From Papaver somniferum (taxonomy: Eukaryota > Streptophyta > Magnoliopsida > Ranunculales > Papaveraceae), in NCBI RefSeq assembly GCF_003573695.1, contig NW_020621936.1, positions 13,144,001-13,208,000 on the forward strand: a stretch of DNA of 64,000 nucleotides, read 5' to 3'. The notes under the pieces were generated by a model. That model searched no databases. It had not been told where the DNA came from and saw only the letters and a program-made list of their open reading frames with translations. Positions 1 through 11,287 of this stretch are shown here, in pieces (positions within the stretch are counted from its first letter, which is position 1; each line of letters begins with the position of its first letter). The translations under genes were made by a program, and so were the position numbers.

Positions 1-5
1 ACGAC

Positions 6-1034
6 ATGTCGTTACCGGAGCATGCTACCACTGCAAAGCCACCTGCGGCCAACACAGGGTTACCCAGAACCTTAGCTCCTATGGGACGAGGGTTGGGAAA
101 CCTAACTCCAATCCAGATAGATCTAGACGCGCCAATTGTAGAAGAAGGAGTGGAAAACTCTGAAGATCCAGCCGAAAGCACTCCTCAGGGAGGTGGATCC
201 CATAACGAAGACCAAATGGCGGCACAAATAGCAGCTTTGTTACTCCGTAACAAGGAAAACGAAGATGCCATGCACGAGGTGGCCCAGGAGAACCAGAACC
301 TCAAAGGTATGCTAGACATACAAATCGAAGGTTCCCAAACTCACCCTCCGCAACAGAGGCGTGAAAATTGAGCTATCTAAGGAAGACGAAGGGTGGATCT
401 CAACCCACCAAAGACGAATCAACCTAAGGGAGCAAGGAGAGCGCACCATGATCCAGATGAAACGGATCCAACATACAAACCCTATCATACCTACTACGAC
501 CAAGCATTTTTCAAATATGCTCACAATGTGAACATGGTCATGGAGCAAATGGAGAAAATGTGGAAGGAGATTCAAGGCCTAAAAACTGGTCACGCAGGCG
601 CAAGACTAGAAGAAATGCTACAAGAGGCAACCACGTCCCCATTATCTTTTCGCATTTTGAGGGAATCCATCCCTATGAAATGCCCGGTACCTACGTTCGA
701 AGCATACAACGGTACCTCAGATACTACATCCCATCTACGGTACTACACTCGTGTCCTTAGCAATTGGGAAAGAAACGAGGTGGTACTTTGCAGGTACTTC
801 CCAGCAAGCTTAACGGGATCAACATTAGTCTGGTATGAAAACTTACCAGCGAACTCAATTGACTCCTTTGAGCAATTGTCTACGGTGTTTTTGGAGACAT
901 ACATGTACAACAAATCAACAAAGGCGGTGTTAGATAGGCTATTTTCTTTAGCTGTCGGACCCCGGGAAACACTGATGCAGTACCCAGACAAGTGGCAAAA
1001 GACATGCCAAGCAATTGGGAAAGTCAATCAATAA
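6..1034 (+). pseudogene. gag polyprotein of the gypsy fragment, broken by nonsense codons
   Basis: One reading frame runs from 6 to the TAA at 1032-1034, with stops at 369-371 (TGA) and 378-380 (TAA). The first part (6-371) is a proline/glutamine/acidic leader ending in a short coiled-coil-like stretch. The second part carries the retrotransposon-gag domain: FEAYNGTSD, then WYENLPANSIDSFEQL, then RLFSLAVGPRETLMQY, matching the usual gypsy gag order (YDGTSDP, W.LP..SI.SF..L, Q...ESL..Y). It would form the virus-like particle. No full-length product can be made without reading two stops, so I call it a pseudogene. Confidence 0.75.
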
Positions 1035-1459
1035 ATTAGCATAAACTGTTATAAGTACGGACTTGATAGAACCTCAGCCATCTTCGTGGAGATTCACAAC
1101 GGAGCCCTCGATTTCGAAGGCGAGCTCAGGGTTGTCCAAGACCGTTACATCAGACTATAAGAAATCCAGAAGGACAACCCCAGGGCACAAGCAAAGACAA
1201 CAACAGCTCCACAACGAACTAACTCTCCGGAACCAATTCCGGAGGTACCTAAGCGACAAAACGAAGCCGGGGGCAGGACCAGTTCTTGAGACAAGTGGTC
1301 CAAACACGGAGATGGAAAAAGAGGCAAAGGAAGAGAAGAATTTATGGATAAAGTCTACACAAAGTTGAATACAACTTTCTCTCACATCCTAAGCAAGGAG
1401 GGAGCAAATCCAGGCTTTCCTTACCCTAATACTAAGGAAAACAACCAGAAAAGACGAAG

Positions 1460-2694
1460 GATGCCAAGGAGTACTGTGCGTACCACCAATACTACAGACA
1501 TACTACTGATACATGCTACCACCTGCGCAACGTGATCCAAAGATACATCGACGAAGGAAAATTCATGGAGTATGTACAACTACATCCAGTGGAGATTGAG
1601 GAGATCCCAAAGAAAAGGGTAGAACTACCTCAGGATGGAAAATACATCAATATGATCACCTTCTCCAGTGGAAGCCAAGAAGAAATGCTCGAGCACATAC
1701 TTGAGTTAGATCCAAACAGGAAGAAGATCGAATCCCATGAAGTGTTCAAGTTAAGTGGACCACCCACTAGCACTTGAGAGGAATGGATAGCCAAGCCATT
1801 AACCTTTTCAACAAAGGACGTCAACCAGGAGGTTGAAATGCACAACGATCCACTAGTGATCACTCTTCCAATATATGGATGGAATGTTACGAAGGTCCTC
1901 GTGGATGGGTGCAGTTCGTTAAATGTACTATTTTACGAACCCTACCTACGCATGGGTTTGATAGCAGAGCAAATGGATTCTTCCACTTGCAAAATATATG
2001 GTTTTAACGGAACAGTCTCTAGACCAAAGGGAGAAATCGTCTTGCAGGTACATGCAGGACCCTTAGTAACCAATACATGCTTCTATGTGGTAGAAGCACC
2101 TTCGCCTACAATATAATCATGGGCAGGCTATGGGTCCATAGATTGCGAGGAACAACTTTGACGTATCACCAATACTTACGCTTTCCTACACCTATGGGTG
2201 AAATGGAAATCAAAGGCGACCAGCAAGACGCAAGGTTATGCAATCTAGCGGAAATCATACTCAACGAAGAAAGAACTGCTGCTCAACAACATGAAAGAAA
2301 GAGACGCAAGGCAAATACCAAGGAAGTGCAGGACGCAACATCCTTGGCACCCAAAGCCGTCTCAGCCCCGGAGACAAGCACCTCCGCCACTCCAGGCGCA
2401 GATATCTCCGCCAAATAACAATTACAGAAAAACACTCCTCAACGACCTCAACAACAAATCTGCTCACCGGTGGAACCAACAAAGAAAATCAACATTGGGA
2501 CGGAGGTGGAACCAAAGATGCTCAATATCAGAACTTTACTTGAAGATAAAGAGGAGGTGCAACTACAAAGGTTACTAAAATAGTACGTAGACGTCTTTGC
2601 ATGGTCAATGGAAGACATGCCAGGAATTGGTCCGAATTTGGTCTGACACCATCTTCGGCTCAGACCGGAAATACCACCATTTAAGCAACGCATA
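1460..2694 (+). pseudogene. Retroelement zinc knuckle, aspartic protease and N-terminal RT remnant
   Basis: A CAYH..Y.H.TD.C pattern near 1470-1520 looks like the degenerate gag knuckle (CxxHxxxGHxTxxC) of this lineage. The frame 1532-2116 (stop TGA at 1775-1777) carries the protease; its catalytic D-S/T-G motif reads VDGCSSLNVLF, so the position after Asp is altered. A frameshift near 2080-2116 moves the rest (NIIMGR.W.., normally IGRPWL) to another frame. From about 2500 a further frame gives the start of an RT ending in PPFKQR just before 2695. Clearly dead. Confidence 0.7.
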
Positions 2695-3560
2695 CACTAG
2701 TACAGAAATGGCCTTTAGCGACGCCAAATATAAATTTCCCTGTCACGCCTTTTTGGTTTTGGCGTGTTTATAGGGTATACTTCTACCCTATAGACATGCT
2801 ATGTTCAATGGGCGTGTTCATATAAGTGCTTTCAGCCACGCCATGGCTAGTAGAGTGTCAAAATTTCAACCGTTTAGTCACGTTAACTTCAAATTTTTGA
2901 TTGGGCGTGTTTATAGACCATTATATGGCCACACTAGGTAGTTGTGGCGTGTCCAAAAGGTTAGTCACGCCATTTAAGGTGTGGTTTTAAAGTTGGTTCA
3001 TTAGACACGCCAGTATATGCGTGTCCATAGTGTGTGATTGATTGACACGCCAAATTCAAAGTGTGGCCAAAAAGTTCTTCTTTGGACACGCCAGTATATG
3101 CGTGTCCATAGTATACGATTTAAAGACACACCAGTATACGCGTGTCCATATTGTAGGCCATATAGACACGCCAAACTGAAAGTGTGGCCAAAAAGTTCTT
3201 CTTTGGACACGCTGTATATGTGTGTCCATAGTGTGCGTTCTATAGACACGCCGGTTTTATAGCGTGGCTAAAATGTTCGTTTTGAAAAAATTAATAAAAA
3301 GCTTTCGCCCGTATTCGAACGCATGACCTCGAAGAAGTTAGATAACGTACCAATCCACCAAGCTGCCCATCTTTAGATGTTTATGATTAGTGTTTTGAAA
3401 ATACTAGACTGGTTGAACTACTCAACATTTAAATAAACACGCCAAACTGAAAGTGTGGCCAAAAAGTTTTTCTTTGGACACTCTAGTATATGTGTGTCCA
3501 TAGTGTGTGTTCTATAGACACGCCAGTTTTATAGCGTGGCTAAAAAGTTCGTTTTGAAAA
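2695..3560. repeat. CACTA terminus and subterminal palindromic repeats
   Basis: After the CACTAGTACAG end there are many copies of a motif built from GACACGCC and its complement GGCGTGTC. The clearest is a near-perfect hairpin at 3085-3108: GGACACGC, an 8-base loop, GCGTGTCC. Similar copies lie near 3003, 3128, 3205 and 3475, in both orientations, often followed by CATAGTGTG. Subterminal repeats of this kind bind the element-encoded DNA-binding protein in CACTA elements; that binding role is from the family, not from this sequence. Confidence 0.7.
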
Positions 3561-3670
3561 AATTAATAAAAAGCTTTCTCCCATATTCGAACGCATGACC
3601 TCGAAGAAGTTAGATAACGTACCAATCCACCAAACTTCCCATATTTAGATGTTTATGATTAGTGTTTTGA
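3166..3670 (-). repeat. Tandemly duplicated block of about 271 bp containing a tRNA-like sequence
   Basis: The block 3166-3398 is repeated at 3437-3670 with an offset of 271-272 bases and few mismatches. On the minus strand each copy contains an A-box-like CTTGGTGGATTGGTA followed 30-odd bases later by a B-box-like GCGTTCGAATAC, the TTCGAAT core of a T-arm, and then a T-rich tail. It is not a plausible functional tRNA (no good acceptor stem seen), so it is either a tRNA-derived SINE piece or a chance tRNA-like segment captured in the CACTA subterminal region and then duplicated with it. Confidence 0.55.
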
Positions 3671-4279
3671 CTTCCATGTTCTGCAAGTTATTGGGTTCTC
3701 CAAAGCTAATCTGCAAATCTTCTAAACACCTATAATCAAAATTTCTTTGGTAATCCGTTGAATTGGAATGTTATAAATAACTTGGGAGTCTGCAATTTGG
3801 TTTCTAAAAGATCCTACTCCTAGACTATGTGTGCTGTCAAAATTGCCTCTCAGCTACCACACTGGATTTCTGGTAAGATTTTTCATTGCTCTCTCAAGCA
3901 TTCCTGTACTAATATGTTATTCTACCAGTTGGAGTAGTTCATATGAATGCCCAGATAAAACTATTAACCCCATAAAACAATTTTGAAACCTTCATGATAA
4001 CCCCCTTTCAAACTCCCCCTGCTATTTACTATAGTCACCATATCAAGCTCAAAACCAAAATTAAACACAACAGCCACTCAACCAAGCATAATACAATAAC
4101 CCCAGAACCACATATACATTCAATTGAACATCATTGTCTTTAAAACCAACACTACCAAATCCAAAATCAGCACCACTAGCATTAACTGTTTATCCATGAG
4201 AAACATATGCAATATTCACCCAAAAAACATTTACAGGAATTATTACTTTACCATCTGGAAGGGGATGGTTGAATACTGG
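3671..4279. other. No gene recognised
   Basis: AT-rich sequence between the CACTA subterminal repeats and the frame at 4280-5140. The minus strand has a short open stretch at about 3700-3850 (coding for FDSTHSLGVGSFRN among other residues) bounded by stops; I do not recognise it. Nothing else stands out. Confidence 0.4.
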
Positions 4280-5140
4280 TCAAGCTCCTGGTGCAACCCC
4301 GGAGGTCCCCACACCACTTCCAACAACCTTCTTGTTAGCTCCACTCTCTTCTGGTGCATCCCTCCTCCTTGGCACAAAATAGTTTCCCCTAGGAGGAGGC
4401 ATAGGCACTATTACATCCTCAGGAATCTCATTAGAATCAGTTATCTCCCCTGGTCCGAAGATTGCAATATCATAAGCATCCTCTGCCAACCATCGCATCA
4501 CTGGTGCCAGCATGAAGATATTGGGGAAGACTACCACATCATTGGGGAGACCAAGAGTGTCATTCTCCCGAATTTTAGCTTTGCATGCAACTGGAACTGG
4601 TGCAGAATAGAACCCCTGTATAGCACCACCACAAACCACCTGCTCCTTCCCTACAAGCACCACACCTTCATTAATCACAAACTGGCCTTTGTCAGGATGA
4701 ACGACATACACCACCCATCCTTCATCAGCCCCTTGGAGTTGAGGAAGTTGAGGTTCCAACGCATAAGAACTGGCACTATCATGCACAACAACCCTATCCT
4801 CTTTGACTTCTCCAACACCTCCAGTACCAACTTGCATGTTTGGCTTTGGTTCCTCACTGCTGCTACTGCTTATCTCTACTACCTTTCAAATTGGAGAAAT
4901 GGGGGAATCCCAATCAATAACACCATCACAGTTACTAATAAAGCCAATTACAACTATGAAATTCACTTTCAATACCTTGAACCAAACAATTCTTCCATGA
5001 TTATCAAAAATCAATACCTGGTTTTCTTGCATATTCATCTTATCTTTCTTTTCCTCTGGTCTACCCATGGATTCCTGATTTGTAGACATGGTTGGGCGAT
5101 AATTCAGATTTAGATATGCATTATAACCTCGCTTAGACAT
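4280..5140 (-). pseudogene. Unrecognised coding frame, about 285 residues, one internal stop
   Basis: A single minus-strand frame runs from an ATG at 5140 to the stop at 4280, interrupted only by a TGA at 4886-4888. Upstream of the ATG the frame looks open (residues NPFSVPIVEA before MSKRGYN), so the true start may be in an earlier exon. The protein has a Ser-rich linker after the stop, a segment DEGWVVYVVHPDKGQFV, then LGLPNDVVVFPNIFML, and a Pro/Arg-rich tail. Composition and location suggest a retroelement ORF1 or gag-like protein, but I do not recognise a family. The opposite-strand long frame over the same place is less protein-like. Confidence 0.4.
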
Positions 5141-6003
5141 AGCTTCAACAATTGGAACACTGAAGGGATTTCGCGGAGATGGAATGTGGAAGTTACAGAG
5201 TTACAGAATTGGAAATTAAAACTGATTTCTTCCAAACAGGCCTTATGGACGAGAAGACCAACAGTTAACACATCTCACCCATCCTTTTTCAATCCTCGAG
5301 ATCAATTAGTTGAGATATCGTGGAGGCACATGCCTACTAAGTGCATGCAAAGACCTATTGAACGCCACCCCAACTTATTGTCCGTTAAGAGGCGGCAGCA
5401 AAACTTGGAAGCTATTTGGCAAGCAAACTCTCTAAGCGGGCAACCCGTGACACGAAGTCGAAACCCAGTACCGAACCGCAGCTGCCCTCAACTATTTTCG
5501 TCAGAGATGGGCTTGAAGTGGCAAGCGGGATATCCGTCTCTGACCTGGCATTTTTCTTTTTTGAACACGCTATTATATGAAGGATTGTTCTAGCAGGAAG
5601 AGCATTTTTAGCAGGTTGCAATGAAGCCTCCCAACTGGTGCTTCCATCTCCTAGTATGCATAAAACATAAAGAGTTAATTAGACCCCAAAGATAAACATC
5701 AAAGTTTGGTGACCCACCAGATACTCCCTTAATGGCAGTTCCAAAGAGGGTAAAAGTCTTAATGGGAATTAGGTGTTGAAAATATGTCTTGATAGGGTAA
5801 TGATGGTTATTAGAGTGAAGGGGACACGGATGGCTTTGAATGGGCGTAGTTAACAAAGTGACATGACGGCTAACTAAGCGCCATAAATGGAATTGAATTG
5901 GCACAATGGGGTATTTAAGGGGTTATTTAGCAGAGATTACTATTTTCAGAGAGATGTTTAACAAAAGAGGAAAGGTTTAGGTTTAACAAACTAAATTGAG
6001 AGT
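5141..6003. other. Upstream region of the 6004 gene, no gene recognised
   Basis: Contains an open plus frame 5186-5593 without recognisable similarity or biased composition. A TATA-like GGGTATTTAAGG lies near 5909-5920, about 85-95 bases before the ATG at 6004, with the usual AAAGAGG/AGAGAG-rich plant leader between them. Nothing else supported. Confidence 0.35.
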
Positions 6004-6714
6004 ATGGCTGATCCTGCCCAGAATTCAACCAATTCCATCGAAAATCTTCCAAATGCACTACCAGTAACACCTGAATTTGCACAAGCCAAGTCAATTCTCC
6101 CTTGTTTGAGCATAGAGGAATTGCAGCAGTTAAGAGAAGATGCACAGTATGAAATTGATCATCGGATTCAAGAGAAAACTCGTCAGAGAGAGGCAAAAGA
6201 GGTTGTTCAAGAACGGAAGAAAAGGAGATTTGAGGCTCTATACAATGCATGGCTACCCAAGTTCTTAGAATGACAAGAACGGAAGGATGAGGAAAAGGCT
6301 GAGAAGCAGGCCAAAACCCCAAAGTTTGGCAGTTCAACAGAAAGTGATTCCGAGGCCTCAGAAGGGTATGAGTATGAAGTGGAGGAAGTGGATACCAGTG
6401 ACCTAGATTCGGATACTGCAGAGGACAAGCAAATAATGAATTCTTATCATGATGAGAAGGCGAGAAGGCGATTTGAATATGAACTTTCCAATCCCAAGAT
6501 TTTTGCTCGCACCATGAGTGAGGGTGAACCTGTTGCAGTGAAGGTGAGCCGTCGAATCGCTGATCTCGATGATGAGTAAAGTGATAAAGAAAGGGAAGAA
6601 GGGGATGAGGATAGTGATGATGAATCATCATCCAGTGGGACTTCTCCTGCACCATCTGATAGCGATGACTATGGTGAAGAGGGTCTGGATACTGATGATG
6701 ATGAACGGTGGTAA
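6004..6714 (+). pseudogene. Acidic-tail protein gene, broken copy of the 33685-34422 family
   Basis: One 237-codon frame from ATG 6004 to TAA 6712-6714 contains two in-frame stops, TGA at 6271-6273 and TAA at 6577-6579, but no frameshift. The N-terminus is Asn/Pro-rich, then a helical segment (LSIEELQQLREDAQYEIDHR), a Lys/Arg/Glu coiled coil, and a long Glu/Asp/Ser tail. Its middle motif IFARTMSE followed by GEPVAV corresponds to LFARTMNE and GEPVEV in the intact gene at 33685, so the two are paralogues. Function is unknown; the composition suggests a disordered nuclear or chromatin-associated protein, which is inference. The stops probably arose recently, since the frame is otherwise preserved. 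Confidence 0.65.
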
Positions 6715-7650
6715 GCTCATCAGAGTTACCAGGAAAGGCTAGATTTTTAGGCATTGCATAAATCCTGAAAACGATCAACAAGTTTTTTGCAAAACAACTT
6801 TTCTGGCAATTTTCCTTCCTTCTACTCTTCCTGATGTTGGTGCGAAATATGGTAAGTTTCTTTGTATTTTTAAAGTTGATGCGGACGGTTTTGGATTTCC
6901 TTTTATTTTGATTTTGTGGGCAAGTAGTAAGATACAGGGAATTTTCTTGTGTTTGGATTGTAAAGTTGAAAGGGGTAGTCGTTGTTTCAAGTTTGTAGTA
7001 ATGGTTTGTAATGAAAGAGGTTTGGGTTATGGCCTTTTGGTGAAGGTATTTTGAGAATATGTAATGGTAGTTGTAATGGTAGTTTAAAACTTTGATCTTT
7101 TGAGGGTTTGATAGTTGTGTGAACTTGTGGTGCTGATGCGGAAATTGAAAAAACTTGATATAATGCTCAATGAGCTGATAAATGTTAAAGGAATGTTTGT
7201 AGTATTTGACTTGTTTTTGTTATTGTCTTCTTATTTTTGTAAGTGTACAAACAAGCAATGTTCTTGGTGAATGATTCTAAAATTCCAATGATTGTTAAGT
7301 AGAGATGGGTAGGAATGACTGAATTAATGAATCAATAGGGCATATAAAATGTTGTTTAAGATGGTGGGTATTACTCCAGTTTATAAAATGTTGTTGGAGG
7401 AAGATTAATTCAAAGACTATTTTAGGCCCAATTTAAAAAAAAATCTATGTGCAAGCCTAGTACTATTACTACTAATCCTAGTATGACAGAATATTAATTC
7501 AATAATAAGTATAGCCAAATCCAAACTCATACAACATTGCTAAAACCCATCTGCATACAAAAACCCACCATGATTTAAGAATCAATTTTTTTTCAACAAT
7601 CCATACATTCATTCTCTAGTTAACAGAAAAATCCAAACAACTACATTCTA
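6715..7650. other. 3' flank, no gene recognised
   Basis: AT/GT-rich sequence resembling the 3' untranslated/intronic flank of the acidic gene (a GGTAAGTTTC splice-donor-like site near 6853). No coding frame, RNA gene or repeat unit recognised. Confidence 0.4.
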
Positions 7651-8534
7651 TCACCTGGCTTGTCGCTTAGTCCTTGGAAATGGTTGCTCAGATGCAGTCG
7701 TTTGAGAAGTAGGGACTGTTGTTGGTGCTGGTGCTGGTGGTTTCCTTGCAGTTCTACCCTTAATGTCGTCCCGATAGTAATCATCCCTGGATGTCCTTTG
7801 CAGGTCAAGTTTATCTACCTTTGGCAATTTATACTCATTCTGACAAATAACTGCCGTACTGAATTCCTCGTCGACTTCATCACCAGCATATTTCCAGATT
7901 TGGGTAGGTGCACCTAACACAATAGACTTTCTTTTATTTTCCTGGTTTGGCACATAAAATACCTGCTTAGCTTGGGAGGCTACAACGAAAGGATCATCCT
8001 GGAGTCCCAACTTATCAAGCTCAACCAAAATGTAGCCAAGTTTGTCTTTTGAGACCCCTGCTTTGGTAACCCATTTACACTTGAAAAGTGGCACTTTCAG
8101 CGAATGATATGTCAGCACCCATTTCTCTTGTAAAACACCATAATAATCCGCCAGATTAAGGGTAATCTTCGCTTGTCTAATGTGCGTGTCAGTTGCCTCT
8201 ACGTAAACCTCGCTATTCTGGTTAACGGAACCATCATGAGATTTTGTGCGAAACAGGTATCCATTGATGTGATATGCTTCGTATATCTCTACTTGTGCAT
8301 TCGGTGGGATTGATAGCCACCTTAAGTCCTGATTGAAGTTTTCCCTAGAGTCAGCCCACTCACTGTCAACCTGAAATACATTATAAGGATTAGCCTCCGT
8401 CTCAACGCAAAAGTTACATAGCAAGAGTGACATTTTCTGCAAACTCTTACCACTTTTTGTAACCATTTGGCGAACTCTTCACGATGTTTTTGATCTAGCT
8501 GTCTATCACTCATACCAAGATATTTATCCTTCAA
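7651..8534 (-). pseudogene. CACTA transposase C-terminal exon region with DUF4216 domain
   Basis: Minus-strand frame 8466-7651 carries a DUF4216 domain, recognised from the order VPLFKCKWV, then LGYILVELDKLG, then DPFVVASQAKQVFYV, which is the standard C-terminal module of plant CACTA TNP2-type transposases. A short upstream frame (8534-8460) begins MKDKYLGMSDRQLDQKH and probably belongs to the preceding exon. The C-terminus is Pro/Thr/Arg-rich and ends at 7651. It follows the DUF4218 part (9737-8652) on the same strand with a break between, consistent with one gene split by an intron or by decay. Confidence 0.75.
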
Positions 8535-8651
8535 AAAATTCTGGTGTCGGCTGGACCGTGCAATGATTAATGTTATTATCTTTACAGAAATTCGGACACA
8601 GAATCAAAAACTAAATAAAAAATGAGGTTATCTGGTTAGATCTAGTTATAC

Positions 8652-11287
8652 TTACTCAACGTAAGGAGCAACTTCAGGCGAATTCCGCAATACATAGAAA
8701 TGCGCTTTATCAAAAAGATCCTTATCAACACGAGGAAACTTAGGATTTGACATTGATTTTCCCCTGAAAGAATAAGAATCTTCGCCAGTGTCAGATGTGT
8801 TGAGTTTGTCTGGTGGAATTCCGACTGTATCATTCATGCTTTGTTGGTGCTCACTGATAACTTCAATTGTCTCTTCCGCAAGGTTCCCTTCAGCAATGCT
8901 TCCTCCAGGTCTGTTTCTGTTTCGCACATGCCCTTTTATGACCTTCATGCACCTTTCAAACAGATACATCCATCGAAAGAATACAGGACCACAACTTTGC
9001 ACTTCCCTGGTAAGATGCACAGTTGAATGAACCATGATGTCGAAAAAGGATGGAGGAAAGTATTTCTCGAGCAAGCACAACGTCACAACGAGATCCGACT
9101 GAAATTTTTCTAGCTCTGCCACCTTGATTTCTTTGCTAGATATTTCCCTGAAAAAGAAACAAAACCTGATAATAACATATCTTGTTGGCTGCGGCATAAT
9201 TGATTTAATCGCAATGGGCAAAAAATGTTGCATTAGTATGTGATAATCATGCGATTTTAGTCCGATAAGCATTCGATATTTTCGATTCACCAGTGTTGAA
9301 AAGTTTGAACAATACCCCTGTGGAACCTTTATCTTGGATAATGTTGCACATAACTTGTCATTTTCCTCCGGGCTTAATGAGTGACATGCTGCCTTTAGTA
9401 TATATCCCCCTTTGCCATTTTCCCGAGGTTGCAACTCCTCTCTAAAACCCATCTCCTTCAGGTCCATTCGAGCAACAAGGTGGTCTTTCGACTTAAATTC
9501 ATTGTTCAACAATGTTCCAACGATACTCTCGCATACATTCTTTTCGACGTGCATGAAATCTATGTAATGGTGGACAACATGATACCGCCAATAGGGGAGG
9601 AGCCGGAACCATATATTGAACTTTTTCCAGTAGCGCCTTTCGGTCTCCTTCTCCTTCCCCATTTTTGGGTCGATGGTCTTTTCGATTCTGTTCATCTTTC
9701 CACCTCTTCCAGGGTTATCCTGCACGAATTCCACCACAATGTTCTTCCGTCCCTTTCCCTATTTATTCTTTATAAACTTTACCTCATTGTATATCTGTGA
9801 CGGGTTCATAAGTTCCGGAGCCTTTTCAGTTTCTTCTTTTCCGTTGAACCCCTTCTGACGTCTGAATGGATGATCGTATGGTAGGTATCTTATATGCCCG
9901 ATATAAACCTCTTTTCTACAATGTTTTAGCCTGACATATTAAGTTTTTCTCCCACACACCTTACAAGCGTCTCGTCCCTGGTAGGGGAAACCATACAGTG
10001 TACCGAGAGCAGGGTAATCATTTATTGTCCATAAAACAACCGCACGTAGAGTAAACATCTCCTGTTTCAGCGCATCAAAACATTGGACTCCCTCAAACAA
10101 TTCCTTGAGATCCTCGACAAACGGTTGTAACATAAAATCAATGTCCTTACAAGGCCCCCCATCGATAATTAATGACAGCATGGTGAACTTTCTCTTCATA
10201 TACAACTCTGACGGAAGGTTGTAAATCACTGTCAGAAATGGCCACACACTGTGCTGTTTTTGCATACCTTTGTTTACGTCAACCTCGTCAGCCGAAATGC
10301 CTAGCCGCAGATTTCGAGGATCATCACGAATTACGGGATATCTTTCATATATATTTTTTCATGCTGGTGAGTCCGCCGGATGCCGTAAAACACCCTCTTC
10401 TTTTTTCTGGTGTCGTGCCACAATAAATATTTGAAAATTCTCTTTGATTGAAACAGCTGTTTCAGTCTTGGGATAATTGGGAAATACCACAAGACTTTTG
10501 CCGGAATTTTTTCATGCACCTCTTTGGTGGTGTCGTCAACTTTCCATCTTGATTCCCCACAGGTGGGACACTTGATGTCATCCTTGTATTTCTTCCTATA
10601 GAGAATGCAGTCATTGATGCATACATGTATCTTTTCGTAACCTGAACCCAAATCTCTCATCACCTTCTTAGCTTCATATGTACTTTTCATCATCTCATTT
10701 CCTGGAGGGAGCATGGATTGTAACAGTGGTAGAAGTTCATTAAAGAACTTGTCGGAAGCTCCGTGCTTGCTCTTCAAGTGAAACGGTTCACACATTGCAA
10801 ATATCTTTGTAAAATCCTTACATCCTTCGTATAGGGGTTTCCCAGCATCATTGAGTATCCGTTGCATCTTCTCAGATTCCTTTGAAAATTTATCTCCTAA
10901 TAAAGCATTAACCATTTCTATAGTCTCTGCAGCATGTGTTGGTTCATCAGAGTGCGGACCGTCGCTGCCATTACCATCCAGAAGTGTCCACCATGATGAC
11001 TCATCTCCTTCTCCGTGCTTAGTCCATACGACATAATTTTGAATGAATCCATAAGTATATAAGTGATACTTAACTTCACTTTCCTTGTGCACGTAGACGT
11101 TGAGACATTTCACACATGGACATAGAATCTTAACTTTGCCCTTGTTGTATGGTTTCCGTTTGCCAGTCGCAATATCCTGTTGGTATGTATGCGTAGAAAA
11201 CTTTATAAATGCATCGACTCCGTCTTGATAATTCGGTTTGGTTCTATCGGTATACATCCAAGATTTATCCATTACTCTAGGATCCAT
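8652..11287 (-). pseudogene. CACTA TNP2-type transposase (Transposase-associated, Transposase_21, DUF4218), broken
   Basis: From ATG 11287: a Transposase-associated domain (MDKSWMYTDRTKPNYQDGVD, cysteines CPCVKC), a zinc-ribbon-like CPTCGES, then the Transposase_21 core split over several frames (10265-9939 and 9737 onward), including IDFMHVEKNVCESIVGTLLN, and a DUF4218 domain ending HVRNRNRPGGSIAEG. The enzyme would cut and join element ends in the nucleus. Lesions: a one-base shift in an A-run near 10400, where the frame changes to one reading VLRHPAD, a stop near 9940 after CKVCGRKT, and another near 9760. The order of domains is complete for the family, so this was an autonomous CACTA gene that has decayed. 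Confidence 0.85.

Larger units (their letters stand above)
1..2694 (+). mobile_element. Ty3/gypsy retrotransposon fragment (gag-protease-start of RT), truncated at both ends
   Basis: The left end of the element lies outside the window. In order there is a gag frame (6-1034), a zinc-knuckle-like stretch (about 1460-1540), an aspartic-protease region (about 1770-2420) and the beginning of a reverse transcriptase (about 2500-2694) with the characteristic VFAWS.EDMPGI motif. Stops and frameshifts are spread through it. The coding similarity stops at the CACTA terminus at 2695, and I found no continuation of the RT downstream. The gag and protease resemble the Tat/Retand side of Ty3/gypsy; lineage is an inference from motif style. 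Confidence 0.8.

Noticed and set aside
4124..5113. Plus-strand 329-residue frame
   Set aside because: Asn/Thr/His/Ile-rich with no domain-like features; the minus strand reads better as protein.
6271..6579. Programmed stop-codon readthrough in the acidic gene family
   Set aside because: The contexts TGA-CAA, TAA-AGT, TAG-ATG and TAG-CAT do not match the strong plant readthrough context (CAA-UUA after UAG); simple nonsense mutation is more likely.
5927..6781. Minus-strand 284-residue frame, His-rich
   Set aside because: Antisense shadow of the acidic gene at 6004-6714, which has a recognisable paralogue on the plus strand.
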